DNA from: Desulfamplus sp. | GTDB taxonomy: Bacteria > Desulfobacterota > Desulfobacteria > Desulfobacterales > Desulfobacteraceae | Assembly (NCBI GenBank): GCA_015231395.1 | Contig: JADGBP010000057.1 | Location: 2,343 to 9,827, forward strand | Reading direction: 5' to 3' | Length of the DNA stretch: 7,485 bases | Part shown: positions 1 through 5,719 of the stretch, piece by piece | How the letters are laid out: every line of letters begins with the position of its first letter | Position numbering within the stretch: the first letter of the stretch is position 1 | Notes under the pieces: generated by a model | Told to the model about the DNA's origin: nothing | What the model saw: the letters and a program-made list of their open reading frames with translations, nothing else | The model's database searches: none | Made by a program: the position numbers and the translations under genes

Positions 1-3
1 AAC

Positions 4-642
4 TTAATAAATCATATCAATGGTGTACCAATCTGTTTCAAAATCCCAGTAAGAGATAAAAAAGAAAATATAGTGAAGATACAAAGGCAGAGTAGCTTTA
101 TTCATCTCTGCCTTGATTTTTATCTGATATTGTTCACCTTTTTCAAGCTTATCAAGCGAAAGAATTTTAAGATTATAGACATTGCATGCTGTCTCTTTTG
201 CCTGTTCAAATGATGAAGTGATAAATGGCTTGCCTGTTTTCCATGGTCTTTCCACAGTAAACTCTTGCTTGAGGCCATTGTATTTTAATGTGGTAAAAAT
301 ATTGACATCCGCGATTTTTTCATCAAACCATGCATCCCGTTCGCGATAAACAGAGACATAAAATGAAAATGATGCAGGAACTCCTTTTAGTACAGCTTCG
401 CTCATTTTTTCAGTAAATGCACCAGTTATCGTAAAATATGAAATTAGATTGTCCCGTGTATTTGTAATGAAAATATTTTCAAGAGCACATCGATTTCTGG
501 CTATAGCAGAAGATGGAATAGCAGTCTGCGTCAGAATGACAAAAATAGCTATATTCAAAATAAAGGTAATTGAAACAGGTCTTTTATCCGTTTTAACTGG
601 GTGATGTATCATCTCTATTTGTCCATGATGTATCATGTCCAT
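4..642 (-). CDS. DUF4390-like secreted or membrane-anchored protein
   Basis: Hypothetical envelope protein of 212 residues. After a polar N-terminus there is one hydrophobic stretch (about residues 22-42) ending in an AIA-like signal peptidase site near residue 48, so it is probably exported or anchored by an uncleaved helix. The rest resembles DUF4390: an ITGAFTE segment, a KGVPASFSFYVSVYR strand, LKYNGLKQEFTV, a LEKGEQYQIKIKAEM strand, and the ending LPLYLHYIFFFISYWDFETDW. I recognise the family by this pattern, and its biochemical role is unknown to me. I chose the ATG at 642 because AGGAA lies 8 nt upstream; a TTG at 666 would add eight residues but lacks a ribosome site. The first 19 codons of that longer frame are a 24-bp tandem duplication that stacks several possible start codons. 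It lies 147 bp downstream of lpxC on the same strand, behind a hairpin, so co-transcription is uncertain. Confidence 0.75.
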   Translation of the reverse strand: MDMIHHGQIEMIHHPVKTDKRPVSITFILNIAIFVILTQTAIPSSAIARNRCALENIFITNTRDNLISYFTITGAFTEKMSEAVLKGVPASFSFYVSVYRERDAWFDEKIADVNIFTTLKYNGLKQEFTVERPWKTGKPFITSSFEQAKETACNVYNLKILSLDKLEKGEQYQIKIKAEMNKATLPLYLHYIFFFISYWDFETDWYTIDMIY

Positions 643-650
643 TTGTTCAT
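603..650. repeat. 24-bp tandem duplication at the 5' end of the DUF4390 gene
   Basis: Two adjacent 24-bp units (603-626 and 627-650) differ at 3 positions and both begin with GATGTATCAT on the plus strand. On the coding strand they give two MIHH peptides. The unit spans the chosen start codon, so the duplication itself may have lengthened the N-terminus. It is a multiple of three and keeps the frame. Confidence 0.75.
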
Positions 651-655
651 TTCCT
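651..655 (-). promoter_or_regulatory. Ribosome binding site deciding the DUF4390 gene start
   Basis: On the minus strand this reads AGGAA, 8 nt before the ATG at 642. The longer TTG-initiated frame (666) has no purine-rich element at a useful distance, so this site favours the shorter protein. Confidence 0.5.
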
Positions 656-721
656 GTTTTTTCCAAATTAAAAGAACAATTGAAGCCATTTACTTAAGCA
701 CAATTTAAGTCATTTGATAAA

Positions 722-763
722 AGCAGCATAAAGCCTGAATATTTAAACAGGCTCTAAGCTGCT
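722..763 (-). terminator. Two-tier hairpin, probable lpxC terminator
   Basis: Outer arms AGCAGC (722-727) and GCTGCT (758-763) enclose inner arms AGCCTG (732-737) and CAGGCT (748-753). They are joined by a partly paired 4-nt internal loop, and the apical loop is 10 nt. Read on the minus strand it starts 27 nt past the lpxC stop and is followed by TTTTATC, a short U-rich tail. The plus-strand exit has no T tract, so it fits termination of lpxC rather than a bidirectional element. The long loop and short tail leave room for a read-through or RNA-processing structure. Confidence 0.6.
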
Positions 764-789
764 CAACATAGCGGATTTTAAAGTTGATC

Positions 790-1662
790 CTAATCAACAG
801 TAACCGGTCTGGTTTCCCATGACTCTTTTCTGGTCAGAAAGGTTTTGATAAAACGGTGATTAAGATCGTGTCCTGATTTATGGGTTTGAATATGACCCAT
901 AATTGGCATACCCAGAAGAGCAAAATCGCCTAAACAGTCAAGCAGTTTGTGTCTGACAAATTCATCAGGGTAGCGAAGTCCCGCTTCATTAATAATTTTG
1001 TTCTGGTCAATAACAATGGCATTATCAAGACTTCCGCCTCTGCCCAGATTGAACATCTTGAGATATTGAAGATCCTGAATAAACCCGAATGTTCTGGCGT
1101 GGCATATGTCTTTTGCAAAGTTTTCAGGCGACAAATCAAATGAGAGTGTCTGGGAACCAATTACCGGATTGTCAAAGTGTATGGAGCAGGAAATTTTAAA
1201 GTGTGAGTGAGGGGTCACAGTAACATATTTGTCATTATCCTGAATAGTGATTGGTTCGATCACACGGAAAAACCATCTTGGCATCTGCTGCTGCTTTATG
1301 CCTGAACGGTTAATTATTTCTGTAAAATGCCTGGCACTTCCATCCATAATGGGCATTTCATAGCCATCAATTTCCACCAGGGCATTATCAATGGCAAGCC
1401 CTGCAAATGCCGCCATAAGATGTTCAATTGTGGAGACAATGGCACCATGGCTGCCTACCACAGTGGCAAGACTTGTATCTACAACCATGCTGAAAAGTGC
1501 GGGAATATCCGATGTGCCTGGAAGGTCAATTCGTCTAAATTTGATACCGTGATTTTCCGGTGCTGGTTTAATGGTAATACTGGCTTTTCGTCCTGAATGT
1601 ACCCCTATACCAGAACACGACACTGATTTTTCAAGGGTCTGTTGTGGATAATATTTGTCCAT
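790..1662 (-). CDS. lpxC: UDP-3-O-acyl-N-acetylglucosamine deacetylase
   Basis: Cytoplasmic zinc metallo-deacetylase that removes the acetyl group from UDP-3-O-(3-hydroxyacyl)-N-acetylglucosamine, the committed step of lipid A synthesis. At 290 residues it is a complete single-domain LpxC. The zinc ligands are visible: His81 in the STIEHLMAA motif, and His238 and Asp242 in VRHKLLDCLGD. The catalytic Glu80, Lys239 and His265 (in HKSGHDLNHRF) are also present. The substrate-loop signatures MPIMDGSA (residues 103-110) and ARTFGF (189-194) are intact. The N-terminus, QQTLEKSVSCSGIGVHSG, is the usual LpxC opening. The ATG start is preceded on the coding strand by GGAG (1667-1670) with a short 4-nt gap. 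The gene is divergent from yifB and followed by a strong hairpin. Three 21-bp direct repeats lie 70-130 bp upstream and may carry its promoter or operator. Confidence 0.97.
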   Translation of the reverse strand: MDKYYPQQTLEKSVSCSGIGVHSGRKASITIKPAPENHGIKFRRIDLPGTSDIPALFSMVVDTSLATVVGSHGAIVSTIEHLMAAFAGLAIDNALVEIDGYEMPIMDGSARHFTEIINRSGIKQQQMPRWFFRVIEPITIQDNDKYVTVTPHSHFKISCSIHFDNPVIGSQTLSFDLSPENFAKDICHARTFGFIQDLQYLKMFNLGRGGSLDNAIVIDQNKIINEAGLRYPDEFVRHKLLDCLGDFALLGMPIMGHIQTHKSGHDLNHRFIKTFLTRKESWETRPVTVD

Positions 1663-1731
1663 ATCGCTCCGTCTGGATTTTGAGTTGCCCCGATAAATTA
1701 CGAATCAGCACTGTTTTTTTTATCTATAGCA

Positions 1732-1794
1732 GATTATATTGATGTTATCGTAGATTATATTGATGATATAACGGATTATATTGATGAAATCAAA
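1732..1794. repeat. Three 21-bp-phased direct repeats between lpxC and yifB
   Basis: The 13-bp core GATTATATTGATG occurs exactly three times without mismatch, at 1732-1744, 1753-1765 and 1774-1786. The period is 21 bp, and the 8-bp spacers between cores are not conserved. A 21-bp period is two helical turns, which would put the three cores on one face of the DNA. Read on the lpxC strand each core becomes CATCAATATAATC and contains a perfect TATAAT. They could therefore be operator half-sites, duplicated -10 elements, or a simple microduplication. No good -35 hexamer sits at the right distance. Confidence 0.85.
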
Positions 1795-1865
1795 ATAATT
1801 GAGAATTTTATTTACTTCTATTATAAAAGTGTTGAAAATTACAGCCTTAGTTTAAAAGTCATATC

Positions 1866-1966
1866 TATAGACTTCCAGAAAAAGATTTTGGTATCTCAAT
1901 TTTTAAGAAGGGCAACCGCAAGGGATTGCCCCTACTCTTGCCAATTGAATTATCTGGAAAACTATA
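1866..1966. repeat. Imperfect inverted arms enclosing a REP-like hairpin (MITE-like)
   Basis: The left arm TATAGACTTCCAG (1866-1878) and right arm CTGGAAAACTATA (1954-1966) are inverted copies matching at 11 of 13 positions. Between them lies the compact GC-rich hairpin at 1910-1931. A structured core between terminal inverted arms in a roughly 100-bp non-coding unit suggests a small non-autonomous element. I see no convincing target-site duplication and no transposase, so this remains tentative. Confidence 0.35.
1910..1931. repeat. REP-like hairpin with GCAA loop
   Basis: GGGCAA (1910-1915) pairs with TTGCCC (1926-1931). Inside, CC (1916-1917) can pair with GG (1922-1923) around a GCAA tetraloop, leaving a small bulge. 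The GC-rich block stands out from its AT-rich surroundings, and the wider GGGCAACCGCAAGG...TTGCCCCTAC form resembles dispersed palindromes I know from several bacterial phyla. There is no T tract on either side, which argues against a simple terminator. Copy number in this genome cannot be judged here. Confidence 0.6.
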
Positions 1967-1973
1967 TCTGATT

Positions 1974-2002
1974 TTGACTCATTCAATTAGCATTCATTTG
2001 AT
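1974..2002 (+). promoter_or_regulatory. Candidate sigma-70 promoter of yifB
   Basis: TTGACT (1974-1979, five of six consensus bases) is followed after 17 bp by TTTGAT (1997-2002, four of six). Placement about 50 bp before the translation start is plausible. The region is AT-rich and repeat-rich, so a chance match is possible. Confidence 0.3.
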
Positions 2003-2039
2003 TCATTAAATTACTGTTACAATTCAATTACCGTTCAAT

Positions 2040-2044
2040 GGAGG
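2040..2044 (+). promoter_or_regulatory. GGAGG ribosome binding site that sets a TTG start for yifB
   Basis: GGAGG begins on the last base of an in-frame ATG (2038-2040) and lies 8 nt before a TTG at 2053. Starting at the TTG gives the N-terminus MLARINCSAVAG, which matches the MLAR opening typical of YifB/ComM. Starting at the ATG would add five atypical residues with no ribosome site. Confidence 0.75.
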
Positions 2045-2052
2045 AAGTCCTT

Positions 2053-3576
2053 TTGCTGGCAAGGATTAATTGCAGTGCAGTTGCTGGAATAGCAGGCTAT
2101 GTTGTGGAAGTTGAAGTAGATATCTCGTTTGGACTTCCAATATTCAATATTGTCGGTCTGCCTGAAACTGCTGTCAGGGAGAGTCGTGAGAGGGTAAAAA
2201 CTGCAATTAAAAACTCCGGATATCCTTTTCCCATGGATAGAATCACAGTCAATTTGGCACCTGCTGATGTAAAAAAAGAGGGTACCGGATTTGATCTTCC
2301 GGTTGCTATGGGTATTTTATCTGCATCTAAGATTTTCCCTCCGGACAGGTTCAATGGTTACTTTATGATTGGGGAACTATCTCTTGACGGAAGGATAAAG
2401 CCTGTTAACGGAGTACTGCCGGCTGTTCTCTGTGCCCGAAAAAATGGAGCTCGGGGTATTATTGTGCCTTTGGAAAATAGAGGAGAAGCCTCTATGGTCA
2501 GAGATATTGAGGTGCTTCCGGTGGAGACTTTGGTAGAGGCAGTTGAGTTTTTTACTGGTATGAGAAAAATAGAGCCGTTCTCAAGAGATTTGAATGACCT
2601 GCTTGCCAGAGAAGATTTGGGCATATCTGATCTTGACTACTGTGACGTGGCAGGTCAGAATCATGCCAAAAGGGCATTAGAGATTGCAGCAGCAGGTGGT
2701 CATAATTTATGCATGTCAGGTCCACCAGGCTCAGGCAAGACAATGCTTGCAAAACGGATCGCATCAATTTTACCGCCTCTCTCCTTTGATGAAGCACTTG
2801 AAACCACTCAGGTATATTCTGTGGCAGGACTATTAAGAGAACAGATGCCACTGGTCACTCAAAGACCATTTCGTGCTCCTCATCACACCATCTCTGCCCC
2901 AGGGCTTGTCGGCGGAGGGTTAAAACCGGAGCCAGGAGAGGTAAGTCTTGCCCATAACGGACTTCTCTTTCTGGACGAACTTCCTGAGTTCCGCAGAAAT
3001 GTACTTGAGGTGCTTCGTCAACCAATGGAAGACGGCATGGTTAGAATCTCACGGGCTGGAGCAAAACTTGCCTATCCATCTGTCTTTATGCTTGTGGCTG
3101 CCATGAATCCCTGTCCTTGCGGTTATCATGGAGATACTGTAAGAGAGTGTACCTGCACTGCATCACAGATTCAGCGTTACAGAGGACGGATTTCAGGACC
3201 TCTTATGGATAGAATTGATATTCATATTGATGTGCCTGCTGTATCATTCGTGGAGCTGACCGGCAATACAAAACCGGAATCATCCAATGAGATAAGAAAA
3301 CGTGTTTATGCCGCAAGGCAGTTTCAGACAGAGCGGTTCAAAGGCACTTCTGTTTTCTGCAATGCTGCAATGCGTCCTCGTGATATCCGTAAATTCTGTT
3401 CTCTTGAACCTGCGGCTTCAGCCATACTTGAAATGGCTGTGGATAATTTAGGACTTTCTGCACGGGCATACAGTCGAGTCCTTAAAACAGCAAGAACTAT
3501 TGCGGATCTTGACAATCAGAGCGATATACTTCGTCAGCATGTGGCAGAAGCAGTGCAATACCGAAATGAACAATAA
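2053..3576 (+). CDS. yifB: YifB/ComM family Mg-chelatase-like AAA+ ATPase
   Basis: AAA+ ATPase of the YifB/ComM family. In naturally competent bacteria ComM is a hexameric branch-migration helicase that extends recombination of incoming DNA; whether this host is competent is not shown here. The protein has 507 residues, the normal full length, with all three parts in order. The N-terminal ChlI-like domain (about 16-137) opens with VEVEVDISFGLPIFNIVGLP. The Mg-chelatase AAA core (about 185-390) has Walker A GPPGSGKT at 223-230, Walker B LLFLDE at 304-309 and four cysteines at 354, 356, 366 and 368 (CPC...CTC). The C-terminal helical domain (about 399-494) carries the conserved GLSARAYSRVLKTARTIADL sensor stretch. 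I set the start at TTG 2053 because of the GGAGG at 2040. The gene is divergent from lpxC and 55 bp before the next gene, separated by degenerate repeats, so co-transcription is possible but not evident. Confidence 0.95.
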   Translation: MLARINCSAVAGIAGYVVEVEVDISFGLPIFNIVGLPETAVRESRERVKTAIKNSGYPFPMDRITVNLAPADVKKEGTGFDLPVAMGILSASKIFPPDRFNGYFMIGELSLDGRIKPVNGVLPAVLCARKNGARGIIVPLENRGEASMVRDIEVLPVETLVEAVEFFTGMRKIEPFSRDLNDLLAREDLGISDLDYCDVAGQNHAKRALEIAAAGGHNLCMSGPPGSGKTMLAKRIASILPPLSFDEALETTQVYSVAGLLREQMPLVTQRPFRAPHHTISAPGLVGGGLKPEPGEVSLAHNGLLFLDELPEFRRNVLEVLRQPMEDGMVRISRAGAKLAYPSVFMLVAAMNPCPCGYHGDTVRECTCTASQIQRYRGRISGPLMDRIDIHIDVPAVSFVELTGNTKPESSNEIRKRVYAARQFQTERFKGTSVFCNAAMRPRDIRKFCSLEPAASAILEMAVDNLGLSARAYSRVLKTARTIADLDNQSDILRQHVAEAVQYRNEQ

Positions 3577-3625
3577 TTACCTAAATGAATAATATCGATA
3601 AAATGAACAATAATACTGAAATGAG
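3564..3625. repeat. Degenerate 18-19-bp repeats across the yifB stop codon
   Basis: AAATGAACAATAAT occurs at 3564-3577 and again at 3601-3614. A shorter AAATGAATAAT lies between them (3583-3593) and AAATGAG follows at 3619-3625, so AAATGA recurs every 18-19 bp. The first copy carries the last codons and stop of yifB, and the last runs into the leader of the next gene. Related ATTCATT elements in the opposite orientation lie upstream of yifB (1992-2007). Slippage or a small binding-site array could explain them. Confidence 0.6.
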
Positions 3626-3631
3626 TGTATT

Positions 3632-5194
3632 ATGAAAAAGAAATTACCCATCGGAATCCAGACATTTTCTCAGATAGCCTCTGAGGGATATTATTATGTG
3701 GATAAAACAGCTTTTGCTCATAAGCTTACTCAAGAGGGTAAATATTATTTTCTTTCCCGTCCCAGACGGTTTGGCAAGAGTCTTTTTCTGGATACGCTCA
3801 AGACATTATTTGAAGGCAAACAGCAATATTTTAAAGGACTTTATATTGAGGATAAATGGGACTGGACAAAATCATATCCTGTTATCCACATAAGCTTTGC
3901 CGGCGGGGTTCTGCAAAATAGAGAAGAACTTGATGAAAAAATCAGGGAACTTATAGATGACAATCAACAGCACATGGAGGTTGATTGTGGGCATGGTTCC
4001 ATATCAGGTTGTTTTGCAAAACTTATCCGTTTGACAAACCGAAAATATGGCCAGCGGGTTGTGATCCTTGTTGATGAATACGACAAGCCCATACTCGACA
4101 ATATCAACAACATCGACACAGCTCTTGCCATGCGTGAGGGGCTTAAAAATCTCTACTCTGTCATCAAAGACCTTGATTCCAATATTCAGTTCGTATTTTT
4201 TGCAGGAGTCTCCAAGTTCAGCAAGGTGAGTCTCTTTTCAGGGCTTAATAACCTGCTTGATATTACAGTTTCATCTGCTTATTCTGCAATCTGCGGATAT
4301 ACTGAAAACGATATAGACAGTGTGTTTAAACCCGAGCTTTCCGGCTTTAAGCGTGAGGAAATTCGTCGTTGGTACAACGGCTACAACTGGCTTGGCGAAT
4401 CTGTGTATAATCCATTTGACTTGTTGCTGCTTTTCAAGGAAAAGATATTTCGACCATGGTGGTTTGAAACTGGAACGCCTACATTTTTGATCCGTCTGCT
4501 GGTCAGTAAAAAATTTTTTACCCCTGATCTTGCAAATTTACGCACTGGCATGACTCTGCTTTCAACATTTGATGTTGATATGATAACGCCGGAAGCCCTT
4601 TTATTCCAAACTGGATATTTGACTATACATAAAGCAGAAGAACCGATACTCGGTCATTGGGTTTATACTCTTGGCTACCCGAACCATGAGGTTGAATCAA
4701 GTTTGAATGCAAGTCTTCTATCTGTTTATACTGATGATATCAGCAGAAGTTTTGCCAATAGATTAAGACTTCAAGACTTGCTTCTGGCAAATGACATTAT
4801 GGGACTGAAAGATCTGTTCACAGCTTTTTTTGCCTCAATTCCCAGTGACTGGTACCGCAATAACACAATTTCAAAATATGAAGGTTATTATGCCAGCGTT
4901 TTTTACAGCTATTTTGCAGCTCTGGGACTGGATATTATTCTGGAAGATGCCACAAATCATGGACGTATTGACATGACTGTCAGGTTTAACCAGAATATCT
5001 ACCTGTTTGCGTTCAAGGTGATTGAGCTTATTCCGTCAGGTCATGCTCTACAGCAGATAAAAGATAAGGGCTATGCACAAAAATATATGGCTGAGGGTTT
5101 GCCAATTCACCTTATTGGAGTTGAGTTCTCCAGAGAGAACCGGAATGTTGTAAAGTTTGAGGTAGAATCAAACTACCATGAAAATGCATTCTGA
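3632..5194 (+). CDS. AAA-ATPase-like protein with degenerate PD-(D/E)XK nuclease domain
   Basis: Member of the AAA-ATPase-like (PF09820-type) plus PDDEXK_9 (PF08011-type) family, usually annotated only as ATP-binding protein. The opening LPIGIQTFSQIASEGYYYVD is typical. A variant P-loop, SRPRRFGKS, lies at 42-50 with Lys49 and Ser50. Walker B is VVILVDEYD (143-151), followed by FFAGVSKFSKVSLFSGLNNL (189-208). The C-terminal nuclease-like domain (about 417-515) has GYYASVFYSYFAALG, GRIDM with Asp447, and QQIKDKGYAQKY with Gln475. The usual FEFK metal-ligand motif here reads FAFK (Ala460, Lys462), so an acidic catalytic residue is missing. Length (520 residues) is normal and there is no frameshift. 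ATP binding seems plausible; DNA cleavage is doubtful. The biological role of this multi-copy family is not established, and suggestions of defence or mobile-element links are inference. The ATG has only a weak ribosome site (GAG at 3623). No partner gene is adjacent. Confidence 0.88.
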   Translation: MKKKLPIGIQTFSQIASEGYYYVDKTAFAHKLTQEGKYYFLSRPRRFGKSLFLDTLKTLFEGKQQYFKGLYIEDKWDWTKSYPVIHISFAGGVLQNREELDEKIRELIDDNQQHMEVDCGHGSISGCFAKLIRLTNRKYGQRVVILVDEYDKPILDNINNIDTALAMREGLKNLYSVIKDLDSNIQFVFFAGVSKFSKVSLFSGLNNLLDITVSSAYSAICGYTENDIDSVFKPELSGFKREEIRRWYNGYNWLGESVYNPFDLLLLFKEKIFRPWWFETGTPTFLIRLLVSKKFFTPDLANLRTGMTLLSTFDVDMITPEALLFQTGYLTIHKAEEPILGHWVYTLGYPNHEVESSLNASLLSVYTDDISRSFANRLRLQDLLLANDIMGLKDLFTAFFASIPSDWYRNNTISKYEGYYASVFYSYFAALGLDIILEDATNHGRIDMTVRFNQNIYLFAFKVIELIPSGHALQQIKDKGYAQKYMAEGLPIHLIGVEFSRENRNVVKFEVESNYHENAF

Positions 5195-5200
5195 TTTTAT

Positions 5201-5220
5201 CGTGAAAACACGTTTGCTTT
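5201..5220 (+). terminator. Weak terminator-like hairpin after the AAA/PDDEXK gene
   Basis: CGTG (5201-5204) and CACG (5209-5212) form a 4-bp stem with an AAAA loop, followed by TTTGCTTT. It lies 6 nt after the stop codon, the expected place, but the stem is short and the T tract is broken. Confidence 0.3.
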
Positions 5221-5233
5221 TCATTATTCGGGG

Positions 5234-5253
5234 TGGTCGGATTTTGACGACCA
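5234..5253. other. Small hairpin in the leader of the Asp/His-rich gene
   Basis: TGGTCG (5234-5239) pairs with CGACCA (5248-5253) around an 8-nt loop, 43 nt before the start codon at 5297. No T tract follows, so it is more likely a leader structure than a terminator. The 3' arm lies within ACGACCAT, which recurs twice inside the downstream coding repeat (5343-5350 and 5361-5368), so the left arm has alternative pairing partners. Confidence 0.35.
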
Positions 5254-5296
5254 TGAACGTTTAAATAAACATCAAAACGAAGGATTAATATTTACT

Positions 5297-5650
5297 ATGT
5301 GTAATCATTGCAATGATAACGATCATGACCGTAACCATGACAACGACCATACCCACGACTACGACCATCATCCTAAAATCATTCAGATCATGCCTGTTCA
5401 AAATACGCTTTTTGCGGTTTATATGACTGAGAAACCACCTAAATATTCAGTTTGTCATGGAAAAAATGGGATAAGTCTTGTATCTGTTCTTTTTCTGGCA
5501 CTCATGCAGTATGGTGACCAAAGTATGATTGAAGGCTTTTTTGCATCTAATGCCATATTGTCGTGTGAAGATGTAGAAGGTTTTGTAGGATATGCGACAT
5601 CACTTGAAGATGCGGAGAAAATATATGGTGATTTGACACCCGGACTATGA
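5297..5650 (+). CDS. Small hypothetical protein with Asp/His-rich N-terminus
   Basis: Protein of 117 residues with no assigned function. Residues 2-25 are a low-complexity, probably metal-binding tail: seven His and seven Asp between 4 and 25, plus Cys2 and Cys5 (MCNHC). From about residue 27 a folded part begins with KIIQIMPVQNTLFAVYM. I associate an IQIMP...FAVY opening after a polar N-terminus with small hypothetical proteins of sulfate-reducing bacteria, but that is memory rather than a search. The hydrophobic ISLVSVLFLALMQYG (59-73) looks like a buried helix rather than a clear membrane span. Residues 74-117 end in SLEDAEKIYGDLTPGL. The ATG is preceded by AAGGA at 12 nt, a rather long gap. 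It ends 69 bp before iorA on the same strand, so the two may be co-transcribed. Metal binding or storage is a guess from composition only. Confidence 0.7.
   Translation: MCNHCNDNDHDRNHDNDHTHDYDHHPKIIQIMPVQNTLFAVYMTEKPPKYSVCHGKNGISLVSVLFLALMQYGDQSMIEGFFASNAILSCEDVEGFVGYATSLEDAEKIYGDLTPGL
5308..5372. repeat. Asp/His codon repeat inside the small gene
   Basis: Runs of the codons GAC/GAT, CAC/CAT and AAC/AAT alternate through this stretch, with ACGACCAT present twice (5343-5350, 5361-5368) and related ATGACC/CATGAC pieces earlier. It encodes the Asp/His-rich tail. The units are imperfect, so this is either expanded slippage or compositional selection. Confidence 0.55.
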
Positions 5651-5719
5651 CTGGCATTTACTGACATTGATTTTTTAACAGATTTAATAGATTTAAGAAA
5701 TAGGGAATTATAAGAAACC

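Noticed and set aside
692..710. ACTTAA...TTAAGT inverted repeat between lpxC and the DUF4390 gene
   Set aside because: The stem is only six A/T-rich pairs in an AT-rich region, so a chance occurrence is likely.
949..1596. Plus-strand open frames opposite lpxC (949-1143 and 1327-1596)
   Set aside because: They lie wholly inside lpxC on the other strand, and lpxC is certain from its catalytic residues. They have no recognisable protein features.
1732..1794. Possible CRISPR array
   Set aside because: The cores are only 13 bp and the spacers 8 bp, there are only three units, and no cas gene is nearby.
1684..1971. Open plus-strand frame through the lpxC-yifB intergenic region, reading the 21-bp repeats as DYID(V/D/E)I(V/T/K) heptads
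   Set aside because: It has no ATG or GTG and only one late TTG, no ribosome site, and an unprotein-like composition, and it runs through the REP-like hairpin. The repeats are better described as DNA repeats.
2097..2851. Minus-strand open frames opposite yifB
   Set aside because: They are antisense shadows of a gene with intact Walker motifs, and no start signals support them.
2053..5194. yifB plus the AAA/PDDEXK gene as a joint DNA-processing or defence system
   Set aside because: They share a strand, but the spacer is repeat-laden, the nuclease motif is degenerate, and the AAA/PDDEXK family is known for scattered genomic positions. Adjacency alone does not support a system.
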